Shown here in pieces: positions 1-12,489 of a DNA stretch of 64,000 nucleotides. The position numbers and the translations under genes were made by a program. The stretch spans positions 26,412,096 to 26,476,095 of the forward strand of contig OY987308.1 of assembly GCA_963920635.1 (NCBI GenBank), read 5' to 3'. Under the pieces are notes generated by a model. It was not told the DNA's origin, did no database searches, and saw nothing but the letters and a program-made list of their open reading frames with translations. Each line of letters starts with the position of its first letter. Within the stretch, counting starts at the first letter, position 1. The stretch is from Pseudeuparius sepicola (Eukaryota > Arthropoda > Insecta > Coleoptera > Anthribidae).

Positions 1-3000
1 TCCAGCTTATCAATATGCCATACTGGGTGTTTGAAAATTAACTTTGAAAATAAACCTGTTTTTACCGACTTCGGTACTTTGGGGTGCGTGAGGTGGTTTA
101 GGCAAATGGGGTGCAATTCTTTTTGCTAGGAAGTTTCTTTGGGGTTGTCTCCAGCTTATCCATATGCCATACTGGGTGTTTGAAAATAAACTGTTTTTTC
201 GTTATTTTTTTATCGACTCTGGTACTTTGGGGTGCCGGGGGCCGTTTAGGTAAATGGGGTGCGAATTTTTTTGCTAGGAAGTTTCTTTGGGGTTGTCCCC
301 AGCTTATCAATATGCCATACTGGGTGTTTGAAAATTAACTTTGAAAATAAACCTGTTTTTACCGACTTCGGTACTTTGGGGTGCGTGAGGTGGTTTAGGC
401 AAATGGGGTGCAATTCTTTTTGCTAGGAAGTTTCTTTGGGGTTGTCTCCAGCTTATCCATATGCCATACTGGGTGTTTGAAAATAAACTGTTTTTTCGTT
501 ATTTTTTTATCGACTCTGGTACTTTGGGGTGCCGGGGGCCGTTTAGGTAAATGGGGTGCGATTCTTTTTGCTAGGAAGTTTCTTTGGGGTTGTCCCCAGC
601 TTATGCATATGCCATACTGGGTGTTTGAAAATTAACTTTGAAAATAAACCTGTTTTTACCGACTTCGGTACTTTGGGGTGTGTGAGGTGGTTTAGGCAAA
701 TGGGGTGCGATTCTTTTTGCTACGAAGTTTCTTTGGGGTTGTCTCCAGCTTATCCATATGCCATACTGGGTGTTTGAAAATAAACTGTTTTTTCGTTATT
801 TTTTTATCGACTCTGTTACTTTGGGGTGCCGGGGGCCGTTTAGGTAAATGGGGTGCGATTCTTTTTGCTAGGAAGTTTCTTTGGGGTTGTCCCCAGCTTA
901 TGCATATGCCATACTGGGTGTTTGAAAATTAACTTTGAAAATAAACCTGTTTTTACCGACTTCGGTACTTTGGGGTGCGTGAGGTGGTTTAGGCAAATGG
1001 GGTGCGATTCTTTTTGCTACGAAGTTTCTTTGGGGTTGTCTCCAGCTTATCCATATGCCATACTGGGTGTTTGAAAATAAACTGTTTTTTCGTTATTTTT
1101 TTATCGACTCTGTTACTTTGGGGTGCCGGGGGCCGTTTAGGTAAATGGGGTGCGATTCTTTTTGCTAGGAAGTTTCTTTGGGGTTGTCCCCAGCTTATGC
1201 ATATGCCATACTGGGTGTTTGAAAATTAACTTTGAAAATAAACCTGTTTTTACCGACTTCGGTACTTTGGGGTGCGTGAGGTGGTTTAGGCAAATGGGGT
1301 GCGATTCTTTTTGCTACGAAGTTTCTTTGGGGTTGTCTCCAGCTTATCCATATGCCATACTGGGTGTTTGAAAATAAACTGTTTTTTCGTTATTTTTTTA
1401 TCGACTCTGTTACTTTGGGGTGCCGGGGGCCGTTTAGGTAAATGGGGTGCGATTCTTTTTGCTAGGAAGTTTCTTTGGGGTTGTCCCCAGCTTATGCATA
1501 TGCCATACTGGGTGTTTGAAAATTAACTTTGAAAATAAACCTGTTTTTACCGACTTCGGTACTTTGGGGTGTGTGAGGTGGTTTAGGCAAATGGGGTGCG
1601 ATTCTTTTTGCTACGAAGTTTCTTTGGGGTTGTCTCCAGCTTATCCATATGCCATACTGGGTGTTTGAAAATAAACTGTTTTTTCGTTATTTTTTTATCG
1701 ACTCTGTTACTTTGGGGTGCCGGGGGCCGTTTAGGTAAATGGGGTGCGATTCTTTTTGCTAGGAAGTTTCTTTGGGGTTGTCCCCAGCTTATGCATATGC
1801 CATACTGGGTGTTTGAAAATTAACTTTGAAAATAAACCTGTTTTTACCGACTTCGGTACTTTGGGGTGCGTGAGGTGGTTTAGGCAAATGGGGTGCGATT
1901 CTTTTTGCTACGAAGTTTCTTTGGGGTTGTCTCCAGCTTATCCATATGCCATACTGGGTGTTTGAAAATAAACTGTTTTTTCGTTATTTTTTTATCGACT
2001 CTGGTACTTTGGGGTGCCGGGGGCCGTTTAGGTAAATGGGGTGCGATTCTTTTTGCTAGGAAGTTTCTTTGGGGTTGTCCCCAGCTTATGCATATGCCAT
2101 ACTGGGTGTTTGAAAATTAACTTTGAAAATAAACCTGTTTTTACCGACTTCGGTACTTTGGGGTGTGTGAGGTGGTTTAGGCAAATGGGGTGCGATTCTT
2201 TTTGCTACGAAGTTTCTTTGGGGTTGTCTCCAGCTTATCCATATGCCATACTGGGTGTTTGAAAATAAACTGTTTTTTCGTTATTTTTTTATCGACTCTG
2301 TTACTTTGGGGTGCCGGGGGCCGTTTAGGTAAATGGGGTGCGATTCTTTTTGCTAGGAAGTTTCTTTGGGGTTGTCCCCAGCTTATGCATATGCCATACT
2401 GGGTGTTTGAAAATTAACTTTGAAAATAAACCTGTTTTTACCGACTTCGGTACTTTGGGGTGCGTGAGGTGGTTTAGGCAAATGGGGTGCGATTCTTTTT
2501 GCTACGAAGTTTCTTTGGGGTTGTCTCCAGCTTATCCATATGCCATACTGGGTGTTTGAAAATAAACTGTTTTTTCGTTATTTTTTTATCGACTCTGTTA
2601 CTTTGGGGTGCCGGGGGCCGTTTAGGTAAATGGGGTGCGATTCTTTTTGCTAGGAAGTTTCTTTGGGGTTGTCCCCAGCTTATGCATATGCCATACTGGG
2701 TGTTTGAAAATTAACTTTGAAAATAAACCTGTTTTTACCGACTTCGGTACTTTGGGGTGCGTGAGGTGGTTTAGGCAAATGGGGTGCGATTCTTTTTGCT
2801 ACGAAGTTTCTTTGGGGTTGTCTCCAGCTTATCCATATGCCATACTGGGTGTTTGAAAATAAACTGTTTTTTCGTTATTTTTTTATCGACTCTGTTACTT
2901 TGGGGTGCCGGGGGCCGTTTAGGTAAATGGGGTGCGATTCTTTTTGCTAGGAAGTTTCTTTGGGGTTGTCCCCAGCTTATGCATATGCCATACTGGGTGT

Positions 3001-5400
3001 TTGAAAATTAACTTTGAAAATAAACCTGTTTTTACCGACTTCGGTACTTTGGGGTGTGTGAGGTGGTTTAGGCAAATGGGGTGCGATTCTTTTTGCTACG
3101 AAGTTTCTTTGGGGTTGTCTCCAGCTTATCCATATGCCATACTGGGTGTTTGAAAATAAACTGTTTTTTCGTTATTTTTTTATCGACTCTGTTACTTTGG
3201 GGTGCCGGGGGCCGTTTAGGTAAATGGGGTGCGATTCTTTTTGCTAGGAAGTTTCTTTGGGGTTGTCCCCAGCTTATGCATATGCCATACTGGGTGTTTG
3301 AAAATTAACTTTGAAAATAAACCTGTTTTTACCGACTTCGGTACTTTGGGGTGCGTGAGGTGGTTTAGGCAAATGGGGTGCGATTCTTTTTGCTACGAAG
3401 TTTCTTTGGGGTTGTCTCCAGCTTATCCATATGCCATACTGGGTGTTTGAAAATAAACTGTTTTTTCGTTATTTTTTTATCGACTCTGTTACTTTGGGGT
3501 GCCGGGGGCCGTTTAGGTAAATGGGGTGCGATTCTTTTTGCTAGGAAGTTTCTTTGGGGTTGTCCCCAGCTTATGCATATGCCATACTGGGTGTTTGAAA
3601 ATTAACTTTGAAAATAAACCTGTTTTTACCGACTTCGGTACTTTGGGGTGTGTGAGGTGGTTTAGGCAAATGGGGTGCGATTCTTTTTGCTACGAAGTTT
3701 CTTTGGGGTTGTCTCCAGCTTATCCATATGCCATACTGGGTGTTTGAAAATAAACTGTTTTTTCGTTATTTTTTTATCGACTCTGTTACTTTGGGGTGCC
3801 GGGGGCCGTTTAGGTAAATGGGGTGCGATTCTTTTTGCTAGGAAGTTTCTTTGGGGTTGTCCCCAGCTTATGCATATGCCATACTGGGTGTTTGAAAATT
3901 AACTTTGAAAATAAACCTGTTTTTACCGACTTCGGTACTTTGGGGTGCGTGAGGTGGTTTAGGCAAATGGGGTGCGATTCTTTTTGCTACGAAGTTTCTT
4001 TGGGGTTGTCTCCAGCTTATCCATATGCCATACTGGGTGTTTGAAAATAAACTGTTTTTTCGTTATTTTTTTATCGACTCTGGTACTTTGGGGTGCCGGG
4101 GGCCGTTTAGGTAAATGGGGTGCGAATTTTTTTGCTAGGAAGTTTCTTTGGGGTTGTCCCCAGCTTATCAATATGCCATACTGGGTGTTTGAAAATTAAC
4201 TTTGAAAATAAACCTGTTTTTACCGACTTCGGTACTTTGGGGTGCGTGAGGTGGTTTAGGCAAATGGGGTGCGATTCTTTTTGCTACGAAGTTTCTTTGG
4301 GGTTGTCTCCAGCTTATCCATATGCCATACTGGGTGTTTGAAAATAAACTGTTTTTTCGTTATTTTTTTATCGACTCTGGTACTTTGGGGTGCCGGGGGC
4401 CGTTTAGGTAAATGGGGTGCGAATTTTTTTGCTAGGAAGTTTCTTTGGGGTTGTCCCCAGCTTATCCATATGCCATACTGGGTGTTTGAAAATAAACTGT
4501 TTTTTCGTTATTTTTTTATCGACTCTGTTACTTTGGGGTGCCGGGGGCCGTTTAGGTAAATGGGGTGCGATTCTTTTTGCTAGGAAGTTTCTTTGGGGTT
4601 GTCCCCAGCTTATGCATATGCCATACTGGGTGTTTGAAAATTAACTTTGAAAATAAACCTGTTTTTACCGACTTCGGTACTTTGGGGTGCGTGAGGTGGT
4701 TTAGGCAAATGGGGTGCGATTCTTTTTGCTACGAAGTTTCTTTGGGGTTGTCTCCAGCTTATCCATATGCTATACTGGGTGTTTGAAAATAAACTGTTTT
4801 TTCGTTATTTTTTTATCGACTCTGGTACTTTGGGGTGCCGGGGGCCGTTTAGGTAAATGGGGTGCGAATTTTTTTGCTAGGAAGTTTCTTTGGGGTTGTC
4901 CCCAGCTTATCAATATGCCATACTGGGTGTTTGAAAATTAACTTTGAAAATAAACCTGTTTTTACCGACTTCGGTACTTTGGGGTGCGTGAAGTGGTTTA
5001 GGTAAATGGGGTGCAATTATTTTTGCTAGGAAGTTTCTTTGGGGTTGTCTCCAGCTTATCCATATGCCATACTGGGTGTTTGAAAATTAACTTTGAAAAT
5101 AAACTGTTTTTTCGTTGGTTTTTTATCGACTCTGGTACTTTGGGGTGCCGGGGGCCGTTTAGGTAAATGGGGTGCGAATTTTTTTGCTAGGAAGTTTCTT
5201 TGGGGTTGTCCCCAGCTTATCAATATGCCATACTGGGTGTTTGAAAATTAACTTTGAAAATAAACCTGTTTTTACCGACTCTAGTACTTTGGGGTGCGTG
5301 AGGCTGTTTAGGCAAATGGGGTGCGATTATTTTTGCTAGGAAGTTTCTTCGGGGTTGTCCCCAGCTTATCCATATGATGTTATGGGCGTTTCAAAACTAT
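1..5400 (+). repeat. Satellite array: 148/149-bp monomers in 297-bp dimers
   Basis: The whole segment is one tandem array. Two monomer types alternate. Type A carries GACTTCGGTAC and GTGAGGTGGTTTAGGC; type B carries GACTCTG(G/T)TAC and CCGGGGGCCGTTTAGG. The AB unit repeats every 297 bp from the window edge to about 5.4 kb, and most copies are nearly identical. Both monomers share CATACTGGGTGTTTGAAAAT and TTCTTTGGGGTTGT. Two B monomers follow each other near 4350-4560, which breaks the register as unequal exchange would. The last two or three monomers (about 4985-5400) are more diverged, as expected at an array edge. The array continues left out of the window. Short overlapping reading frames repeat with the unit; they are by-products of repetition and not genes. 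Confidence 0.97.
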
Positions 5401-5479
5401 TTTTGAAAATAACCTCACAAATTTATTTTCTTTTTGATTGTGCGAGACCTTTCTGACGTAGTTTGTTTTTAATTTTTAG

Positions 5480-5869
5480 TATGTCCCCAAGAATTGATGG
5501 AAACCAGAATGGATTTTAAGGACACACTGCAATTTTGGACTAATGGAGCAATCAGTGGAGTGCTGATGGACTGCTCAGCTAGCAGCTACGTTTTTTAAAT
5601 GTAAGTTTTTTTTCTGTTTGTAATATGTCGGCTCTTCCATAGTATTCTTTGTACTATTTGGTCTCAATGTCAATATTTGTTGCAGATGTGCCGGCTGCTC
5701 ATGGAGTTTTCTGTCAAATGCGGCTCAACTATTTCAAAAGGGTCCATCAGCGGAGAAACGTTGATTAGCCGCACCTCGATGCTTTCCACACGTTAAGAGC
5801 TGCCCGCAGCCCCGGCGACGCATCGGGGGAGAAGAGGTGAGTGAGAAACTTTCCGTTTATTTCAATAAA
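5480..5869 (+). other. Spliced transcript module in left arm (two exons, AATAAA)
   Basis: Exon A (5480-5600) follows a TTTTTAG acceptor and ends at GTAAGT. Exon B (5686-5836) follows TTTGTTGCAG and ends at GTGAGTGAG, with AATAAA at 5864-5869. Exon A has an open frame ending in SASSYVF-stop. Exon B opens with ATG and encodes 36 residues (MCRLLMEFSV... to MLSTR). Both frames and all splice signals survive in the opposite arm at 19,061-19,449, although the sequences differ at several codons. The products match no family I recognise. It may be the 3' end of a former element gene or a non-coding transcript. Confidence 0.5.
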
Positions 5870-8867
5870 GAGACGAATGATGTTATTTTACCGCTTCCTT
5901 TCCTGTTGTATGTTTTTTGAATATTTATTTGCCGATCTCGTTGATTTATTGCGGCAATGATCCCACAAAACTGTCTCTGATTCCACCAAATTATCGACAT
6001 CAGGAAAACTGCTTAAATAACTTTTGGACTTTTACTTTAGGACTTTTTTTTTCCAAAAAAGTTTCCATGTTTTCTTGCTTCAAGTTGCAGAATTGTTATC
6101 TTTTGAGGCAGTGATCTCCCTAGGCGGCCCTCTGTTGTATTAAATCAAATCAATATTGGGAAAGCAATTTCGATTTTTTTTACATTACTCCAAGAGGTTC
6201 TAAATAAACGTAATTAGTAAACACTTAGCGAATTCTTTTGGAAATAGTTGGTGGTTCTGAAAAGGACCTTTTGTTTGTGCGGGTTGCTTCGTCTTCTTTC
6301 TGGCAGTCGGGGACTTCCCTGTCGCGGTATCTTGACAATAATTGCGATACTTCGGTGCATGTTTCTGTAAGGATAAAAGAATATATTCAGAAAACATTCT
6401 CCACATAAATCAACATAATAGGAACGGAGTTCGTATGCCGGTGGCTGACGGAACTTTTCGGTTTTCAGGTGCAGTGGAAATGACGGAACGGAAGGAGGAA
6501 CGGATGTTGCCGAAGACTCAATGTGGAATAAGCCGAACCCGCCTGCCTACCTCCTGCTCGCACTTGGGACATTTTAAGCGGGAATCGGACTGGGAAGGAA
6601 GGAATCGAGGGACGAAGTAAAAGGGAATTAAAAAGGGGAGTACCAGCTCGGTACCTCGGTGAGTCAGAGATGGATGTGCGTGTGAGTGCGGGGCGCCGTC
6701 TGCGGTTGTTGGGGGCGCCGCTGGGCCTTTGGGGATTTTGCGTGTGGTTTGTCGGGGGAATCAAAACGTAAGGTTGGCTGGAACAGTCGGACGGGGCGGT
6801 TCCCGACAAGGAAGTTTCGATTAGTTTTTTTACAGCCCCATTTTGTTTGACCTTTTCTCGTTGGGGAATTAATGGGAATAATTATAGATGAGCCTTTCGC
6901 GCTGGTCCGATGTCGGCCTAATGCCAAATTTACTTGCTGATATATCGATGATGTATTGTCGCAATTTTAAAAAGACATTCCTTTCATACTTTCAAAACAT
7001 TCATTTCAAGTCGGCGGCAAAGTTGCATTTCGCATTAGGCCCAATGATGTTTTCTTTTATTTGGTGCAAAAAGTCCGACTGTTTTCGAAATAATAAACTT
7101 TTTGCACCAACCAAACAGGTCCTTGGCCACACGACGGCCCAGAAGAAAGAAGAAATAATAAAATGAATGAGTACCTTCGGCGTTTTATTCTTTTCGTCCA
7201 TGTATAACGAAGAAATTGTTCTTTTATTGCAATAGCCAAAGTCAAATAATTGTACCGATAAATACACTGAACTACTTTACTGCCTACAATAACAAAATTG
7301 ATATTTTTCTAACATTAACTTTTTTTATGATTATTTTTGAATTATCACTGCATTCTCCCTCTTATATTTCGTCACTGATTATCATTTTCAATAATTGGTT
7401 GTTATGAAGATTATTACTCATGATCTACTCCACGATCTAATTGAAAGTAATAAAAGAATAAATTGTTGGTAGCAGGAAAAATTTAATACGCATTACACGA
7501 TACGTAAGCTTTTGGCAAAAAGTGCACTTGGACAATTTGCTATGTAAATAATTATTGCCAAGAAAGTTACAAGAATTGAAATGCGATAGTTCAACTTCCA
7601 AATTGAAAAGAAACTTGATTGGCAATTGCAATAATTGAAAAGAGAAACAGGTTTGTATTTTTATGGTGATTTTATATGTTTACGCGAAGGCTCATCAGTT
7701 TGTTAAACATTTTGCTTATCAGTGATAACGGTAATCAAAACTGGGGTTTAGAGCAAATTGTTACTTGGTGTTACTTGTCAAACATGTCTGTATGTATTTT
7801 AAATATCTCTTAAACTGTTAACTACTTGTTCTGGGCCCACTGAGTAATGAATCGATACATAGAAAATTCCAACTCGCTTGCGCATCGACAAACCACAGAA
7901 GATTCCCAAAGCTCTCGACGAATTGTCATCTTGCTTTTGAAAATTGTTCCATGTCTTAGTCATGCAGATTTATTTCGATTAAAAATTTCAATTCCGGATT
8001 GCCACCCCTCCTCTCTCAGCCTCGTCCCTCGAGGAATCCATTTGGTTTTCTGGAGGCCGCGACTGACTGATGAAGGGCGACACTCCGGAAACGGGGGCCC
8101 ACATCGGCCCAAATATTTTCTCGAACAAAAATCATCACGTAAAAGCTGTTTCATCTAATTACCAATTTTTAGTTTACAAAATCATTTAGCAATAGTCTAC
8201 ATTTTTACTTACAATTGACATTTTTTCTATATTTTTGCTACTTATATAAAAAAACAAGAACATATAATTATTTACTGTCTCGACAACAAAACAAAAGTTA
8301 AATAAACTACATATGCTGCTGAAGCGGCTTTTAGGCGCCGCTGCTGTTTGCTTCGTGCTATTGAGGAAACGTCCTTTTTGCAAAACCAACAAAACTTAAT
8401 TCACTTACTGCAATTTAATTTGCCGACTCGCACTTAAAATGTATAGACTTATCTTCACATCAATCATGAAAATAAGTAATAATAATAACGATCTCTCATC
8501 TTGATACTTTTACTAAAGTTTTAAATTTAAGAATAACTTGCAATTTATTTCCACTTTGTTCATTTGCACGTGTCGTCGGCTTCCCAACGGTTTCTTTGTA
8601 ATTGGGGCGTGTGCGCCTCGAAAGTAGAACAACAGTGTGGCAATTTTCAAGCAAGACCGCAGTCGCAGACCAAGCCCATTGTCGAATGGAGGCTTTGTTT
8701 ATTTTTGGCGTACCTTGTGTTTGAGCAACATGGCGATTTTGTTTTCCACTCAACTTCTCTTAATGACAATTTTCAAATGGTTTATGAACAACATGCCGGT
8801 GTGAAACAAAAAATATTGACAGCTTAACTCATTTGAGTACAGACTGTCTTCTGTTTCCATATCAATG

Positions 8868-8990
8868 CCTTGCCTCCATCAGCTTCGCCCCTCGCAGGGG
8901 GGTGAGCCATGGTTAACTGATGAAGGGCAACGGTACAGAAACAGGGGCTTGCTTCAGTCGTTGAATGAAGGAATAATAAGAAATGCAGCC
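8868..8990. repeat. GC-rich dyad module in left arm
   Basis: A GC-rich island in AT-rich DNA. It has an inner hairpin (CCCCTCGCAGGGG) flanked by oppositely oriented copies of a (GG)TTAACTGATGAAGG..GAAAC motif. Variants occur in the left arm at about 7993-8110, 9355-9500 and 10,305-10,580, and in the right arm at about 14,520-14,790, 15,800-16,035, 16,140-16,260 and 16,975-17,110. The modules at 9355 and 10,305 add a stem built on GAGTCG..CGACTC. The role is unknown. Confidence 0.6.
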
Positions 8991-10304
8991 TGACGGGACG
9001 CAGCGTAGCCGAAAACGCGGCCCGAAAAGCGTCCGAGACAGAAAAATACATATCCTCCCAGTAAAATACAAAGTATACAAAATTGTACCGTTAGCCCGTT
9101 GCAAAGGGATCGGTGTTCTCAAAAACGTAAACAAGTTGTAAAAATCCGTGGTCGCTAGGCGGCTAGAGCGAGTGGGGGCAACGAGGGGTTTCAGGGAAAG
9201 CACACGCTGACCTGACTCGCAATTTTGTATGGGCGCTGCGCCTCTTATTATTCCTCACTCAACGCTTCAGTCTAATGTCAGTTTTAATCTTTGATATGTA
9301 CTCTATCTATCTACGTTTTAATTTAAATGCCAAATCATCTACAAATTTCGGGGCCTGCCGGTAACAAGTCTGAGTCGAATGTCTAACGACTGGGTCGCCC
9401 GACTCGGCTCGTTCGTGGACAGATTGGAACGGTGTTGGGTTAGCCTCGTCTCCTCGATGAGGGGCGAACCCCGATTAACTGCTGAAGGCTTGCTCATTTG
9501 CTTTGTGTGTTTTGTTTCCTTATTTGCTTTAATGTATAAGTTTTTTTATTTGCATTAAGAGATAAACATTTACAAGTTGCTTCAAAGTTGCCAAAGGTAA
9601 ATAAAGTCTCGCGGTTCCATCAATTTCGATCTAATCTGTGCGCCAGCCTGTGCCTTATTGCCAACGATTTGGGTTACGTCAAGTACTCCTCAATTCCTGG
9701 TTGATAATTCCATCCCGCCATAGTTTGAACTTTCAAAATTTTACTTTTGTTTTTAATGCCTACAAATGCAAAAGACCTTTAAAATCTTTTCGTTTTGATG
9801 TAAAACAGTTTCAATGGGTTTTGAAGAGACATTTTATCTTCATTGCTATTATTAATGTTGATCATAAAAGTGTTTAAAAGGTGGCATTTTCACACATACA
9901 CTACCAACTCAGGTGTTCTCCACTTGCAGAAACAATTGCACCTACCTAAATTTTCTGGTAATTTTATATTTGAGAAGAGGAAATACATTTTAGGCAGATT
10001 GTTTTTGCAAGCAATAATTAGATTTATGCCCAATCAATTTATGTAGTGTTTTCAGTGTATAAAAAAAAACACCTTAAAAATAGTTCCTTTCATTTTAAAC
10101 TTTGTTATGACCTACACTTTGGAACCAAATTGAAAGGCAAATTTTGCAGTGGCCAGCACACACGTTGGACGAAACTGTTGGAACTCTCGTTTCAGTCATA
10201 TGTGTTCCACCCTACGGGCAGAAACAAGGTATAAAAGGATGCTAGAATTTCATGAAACATCAGGTGCCTCTATTGACAGTTAAATAATAGTCTCGTGCAG
10301 ATTT

Positions 10305-10580
10305 TGGTGCCTGTCGGTGACAGGCCTGAGTCGAATGTCTAACGACTGGGTCGCCCGACTCTGACTGTTCGGGGACAGATTAGGGCGGTCTAATGTTTCC
10401 GTCTTCGGTTAACCCCCGGCGTGCCCTCGAAGGGGGTGCGGATCCTGGTTAACTGATGAAGGCCGGAGGCCCGGAAACGGGGGGCTTGCCTCAGCCTGGT
10501 CACGAACAAACAAGTCGAGCAGCTTAGTACGTTAGTCATGGGGCTCGGATCGGTAACTGAGAGATATCAACATTTGTTCT
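10305..10580. repeat. Largest GC-rich dyad module in left arm
   Basis: This runs from a GTCGGTGACAGGC hairpin, through the GAGTCG..CGACTC stem, to a long dyad. In the dyad GTTTCCGTCTTCGGTTAACC on the left mirrors GGTTAACTGATGAAGG..GGAAAC on the right, around a CCCTCGAAGGG loop. The mirrored copy at 14,520-14,790 shows a changed loop of the inner GGCC stem (GGA to GAA) while the stem itself is kept. Confidence 0.6.
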
Positions 10581-11423
10581 AATTTCAAAATGTCGAAAAA
10601 TATTTTTTTTGCTTTTTTTTATTAAAAAAATTGTTTAGTGGTTACTCTATGACAGTGCTGTTGATTTAGAGCCGAGTATGCTTTTATACCTAAGATTTCT
10701 GTTTTCCGCACTGCACAAAACTGTTTGCGTCATCCAAGAAAAATTGTTCATGAACTGTCCGCGCCTTGTTTTCATATTTAACTAACTCATCATGAGGCAT
10801 CGTCCGCCAGTAGAGGTGTTGCAACCGGGTGAAACCCGGTTGGGCATTGATGCTGGTGGAGGGGGCTTCATGGGGGGCCAGCCCAAGTTCAACTTACGAA
10901 TAAATTAAGCTCAAATTCTCATTGCAATTATGTTTTGCGGTGCAATATTTTTGTGCAGAGCGTTGCGTTGGTAGGGTAGCGATGGTCCCAAATCGATGCA
11001 ACTTCGTTAACCAGCAGTTTAACACATTACAATTTTTTTTGTAAAATTTTCGATTTCTTAGTTGCGTTTAAAAGAAAACATCGATTTTCAGACCATTGAT
11101 ATTGTGTGGTGATTAATCGCCAAAGATGGCTTTACGGAAAGCTGGGATTTTCAAAATGTTTTAGTTTGAGAAAGAAGATTTCTGATTGCTTAAATTATCT
11201 TCCAAAAACTTTGTCATCTTTTAAATATCTTCCAGACAGGGTCTTGTTGGAGTTGGCTCTTTGAGCAACAAAGGCCCTCCCCCAGTAAATAATAATTGGC
11301 CAATATTGGTAACCATTTATTTTTCTTAAAAGAAAAACAGGCAGTTTTGAAAATCCAACTTATCCGAATACGTTTATGGGGTTTAAGAAACCAGTTTATA
11401 GTGGCAGTCTTCGGTAGGATATA

Positions 11424-11577
11424 ATACAGTTTGTTCAGCGAATGTTCGACCCTACGTCCAACTCCCGTCCTTGTCTTACTCGTGAATATACGATGGATAT
11501 CGGGTATATTCACGAGTCAGACAAGGACGGGAGTTGTGACGTAGGGCCGAACATTCGCTGAACAAACTGTATTTTCT
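11424..11577. repeat. Hairpin nested in left arm
   Basis: AATACAGTTTGTTCAGCGAA at the left end is inverted at the right end. The arms are about 70 bp and meet around GATGGATATCG. A MITE-like hairpin inside the larger palindrome, present again at about 13,504-13,657. Confidence 0.85.
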
Positions 11578-11779
11578 ATTTCGAGTAGTCATTGCAACTT
11601 TTAGGAACCGTGCTCGGTTTTTTCTTTTCAAAGTTTGGCCCATTGGGCTCCTTTCTCCTTCGACAATACTTACCGTATGCACAGACTCCACTTATGTATG
11701 TGTTTCTTGAGCTCTTCCCATCATCACACACGCACTGGCTTTCGCGAACTTACTGTAGGGTGGACACTTTGATTGAAAC

Positions 11780-12260
11780 GTGGTGTGCCTGCCTGCCCCC
11801 TCTGTTGGCCCTTGCCCGCCCGTTGCTTCGATGCCTGCTGCCTCTTTTGGCGCGGGGATGGGAGCGTAGGCGGGCGAGGGCGGCCCCCCTCGACTCTGCG
11901 CCTCTCGGCTCCGGTCGCTTGGCTCCCCTCGTCGTCCCCATTCGGGGGCCGAGTCCTCCCGGGGGATACTTGGTATCTCCCGGGAGATATGCACTCTGCC
12001 TCCTGTCTGCGGGACGGGGCCGGACTCGTCCTAGCCAGCCGAGTTCCAGGAGAGCGGTCCTGATGCTAGGACGGGGGAGGCAAAGGGGGAAACCACCCGA
12101 CCGAGTCGATGGGGCGTGGGCGAGGAGCGGGCAGGTCCCCTCTCTGCCTTCTCGGCTCTGGCACTGTCCGGGTCGGTGGCCTCCCACTGTTCCGCTTGCA
12201 GGGGCCGAGTCCTCTCGGGGGATACTTGGTATCGCCGGAGAGAAGACTCGACTCCTGTCG
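11780..12260. other. GC-rich core of left arm
   Basis: GC content jumps far above the surroundings. The segment holds two copies of a palindromic GGGGGATACTTGGTATC box (about 11,960 and 12,218), each following GGCCGAGTCCT. Long frames run on both strands here (up to 258 codons), but the composition and the absence of a conserved frame suggest they are chance openings. It is mirrored at about 12,820-13,300. Confidence 0.6.
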
Positions 12261-12309
12261 GCGGAAAAGGGGGAGAGACGGACCGAGACCGGAGAGTGTG
12301 GGAGTTGGA

Positions 12310-12480
12310 CCGGAGCGAGAGGCGGAAGCTGAGAGGGGAGGAGGAGGCAGGGAGAGGGAGGAGAGAAAGGGAAGCAGAGGGGGGGGGGAGAGAGAGAGGA
12401 GGAAGGGGGGGGAGAGAGCGAGAGGAGGGTAGAGGGGACACCGTGAGGAGGGGGAGATCGCGAGGAAAAGGGAAAAAGCA
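12310..12480 (+). repeat. Homopurine tract with polypyrimidine mirror at 12,590-12,780
   Basis: The plus strand is almost wholly G/A across 12,310-12,480 (GGAGGAGGCAGGGAGAGGGAGG and variants). The opposite arm has the complementary C/T tract at about 12,590-12,780. Low-complexity DNA that can form triplex or slipped structures. Confidence 0.8.
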
Positions 12481-12489
12481 GGGAGGTAG

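Noticed and set aside
98..4941. Many overlapping 70-96 codon frames (MRFFLL... and similar) in the first 5 kb
   Set aside because: They recur with the satellite period in two frames and lack independent support. They are a consequence of tandem repetition.
1..5400. CRISPR-like array
   Set aside because: Units are contiguous 148-bp satellite monomers without spacers, in a eukaryotic genome.
8040..10500. Firm hammerhead ribozyme annotation
   Set aside because: CTGATGA and GAAAC are present, but I could not identify a valid stem III with a cleavage triplet, and the sites are also explained as arms of DNA dyads. Kept only as a finding.
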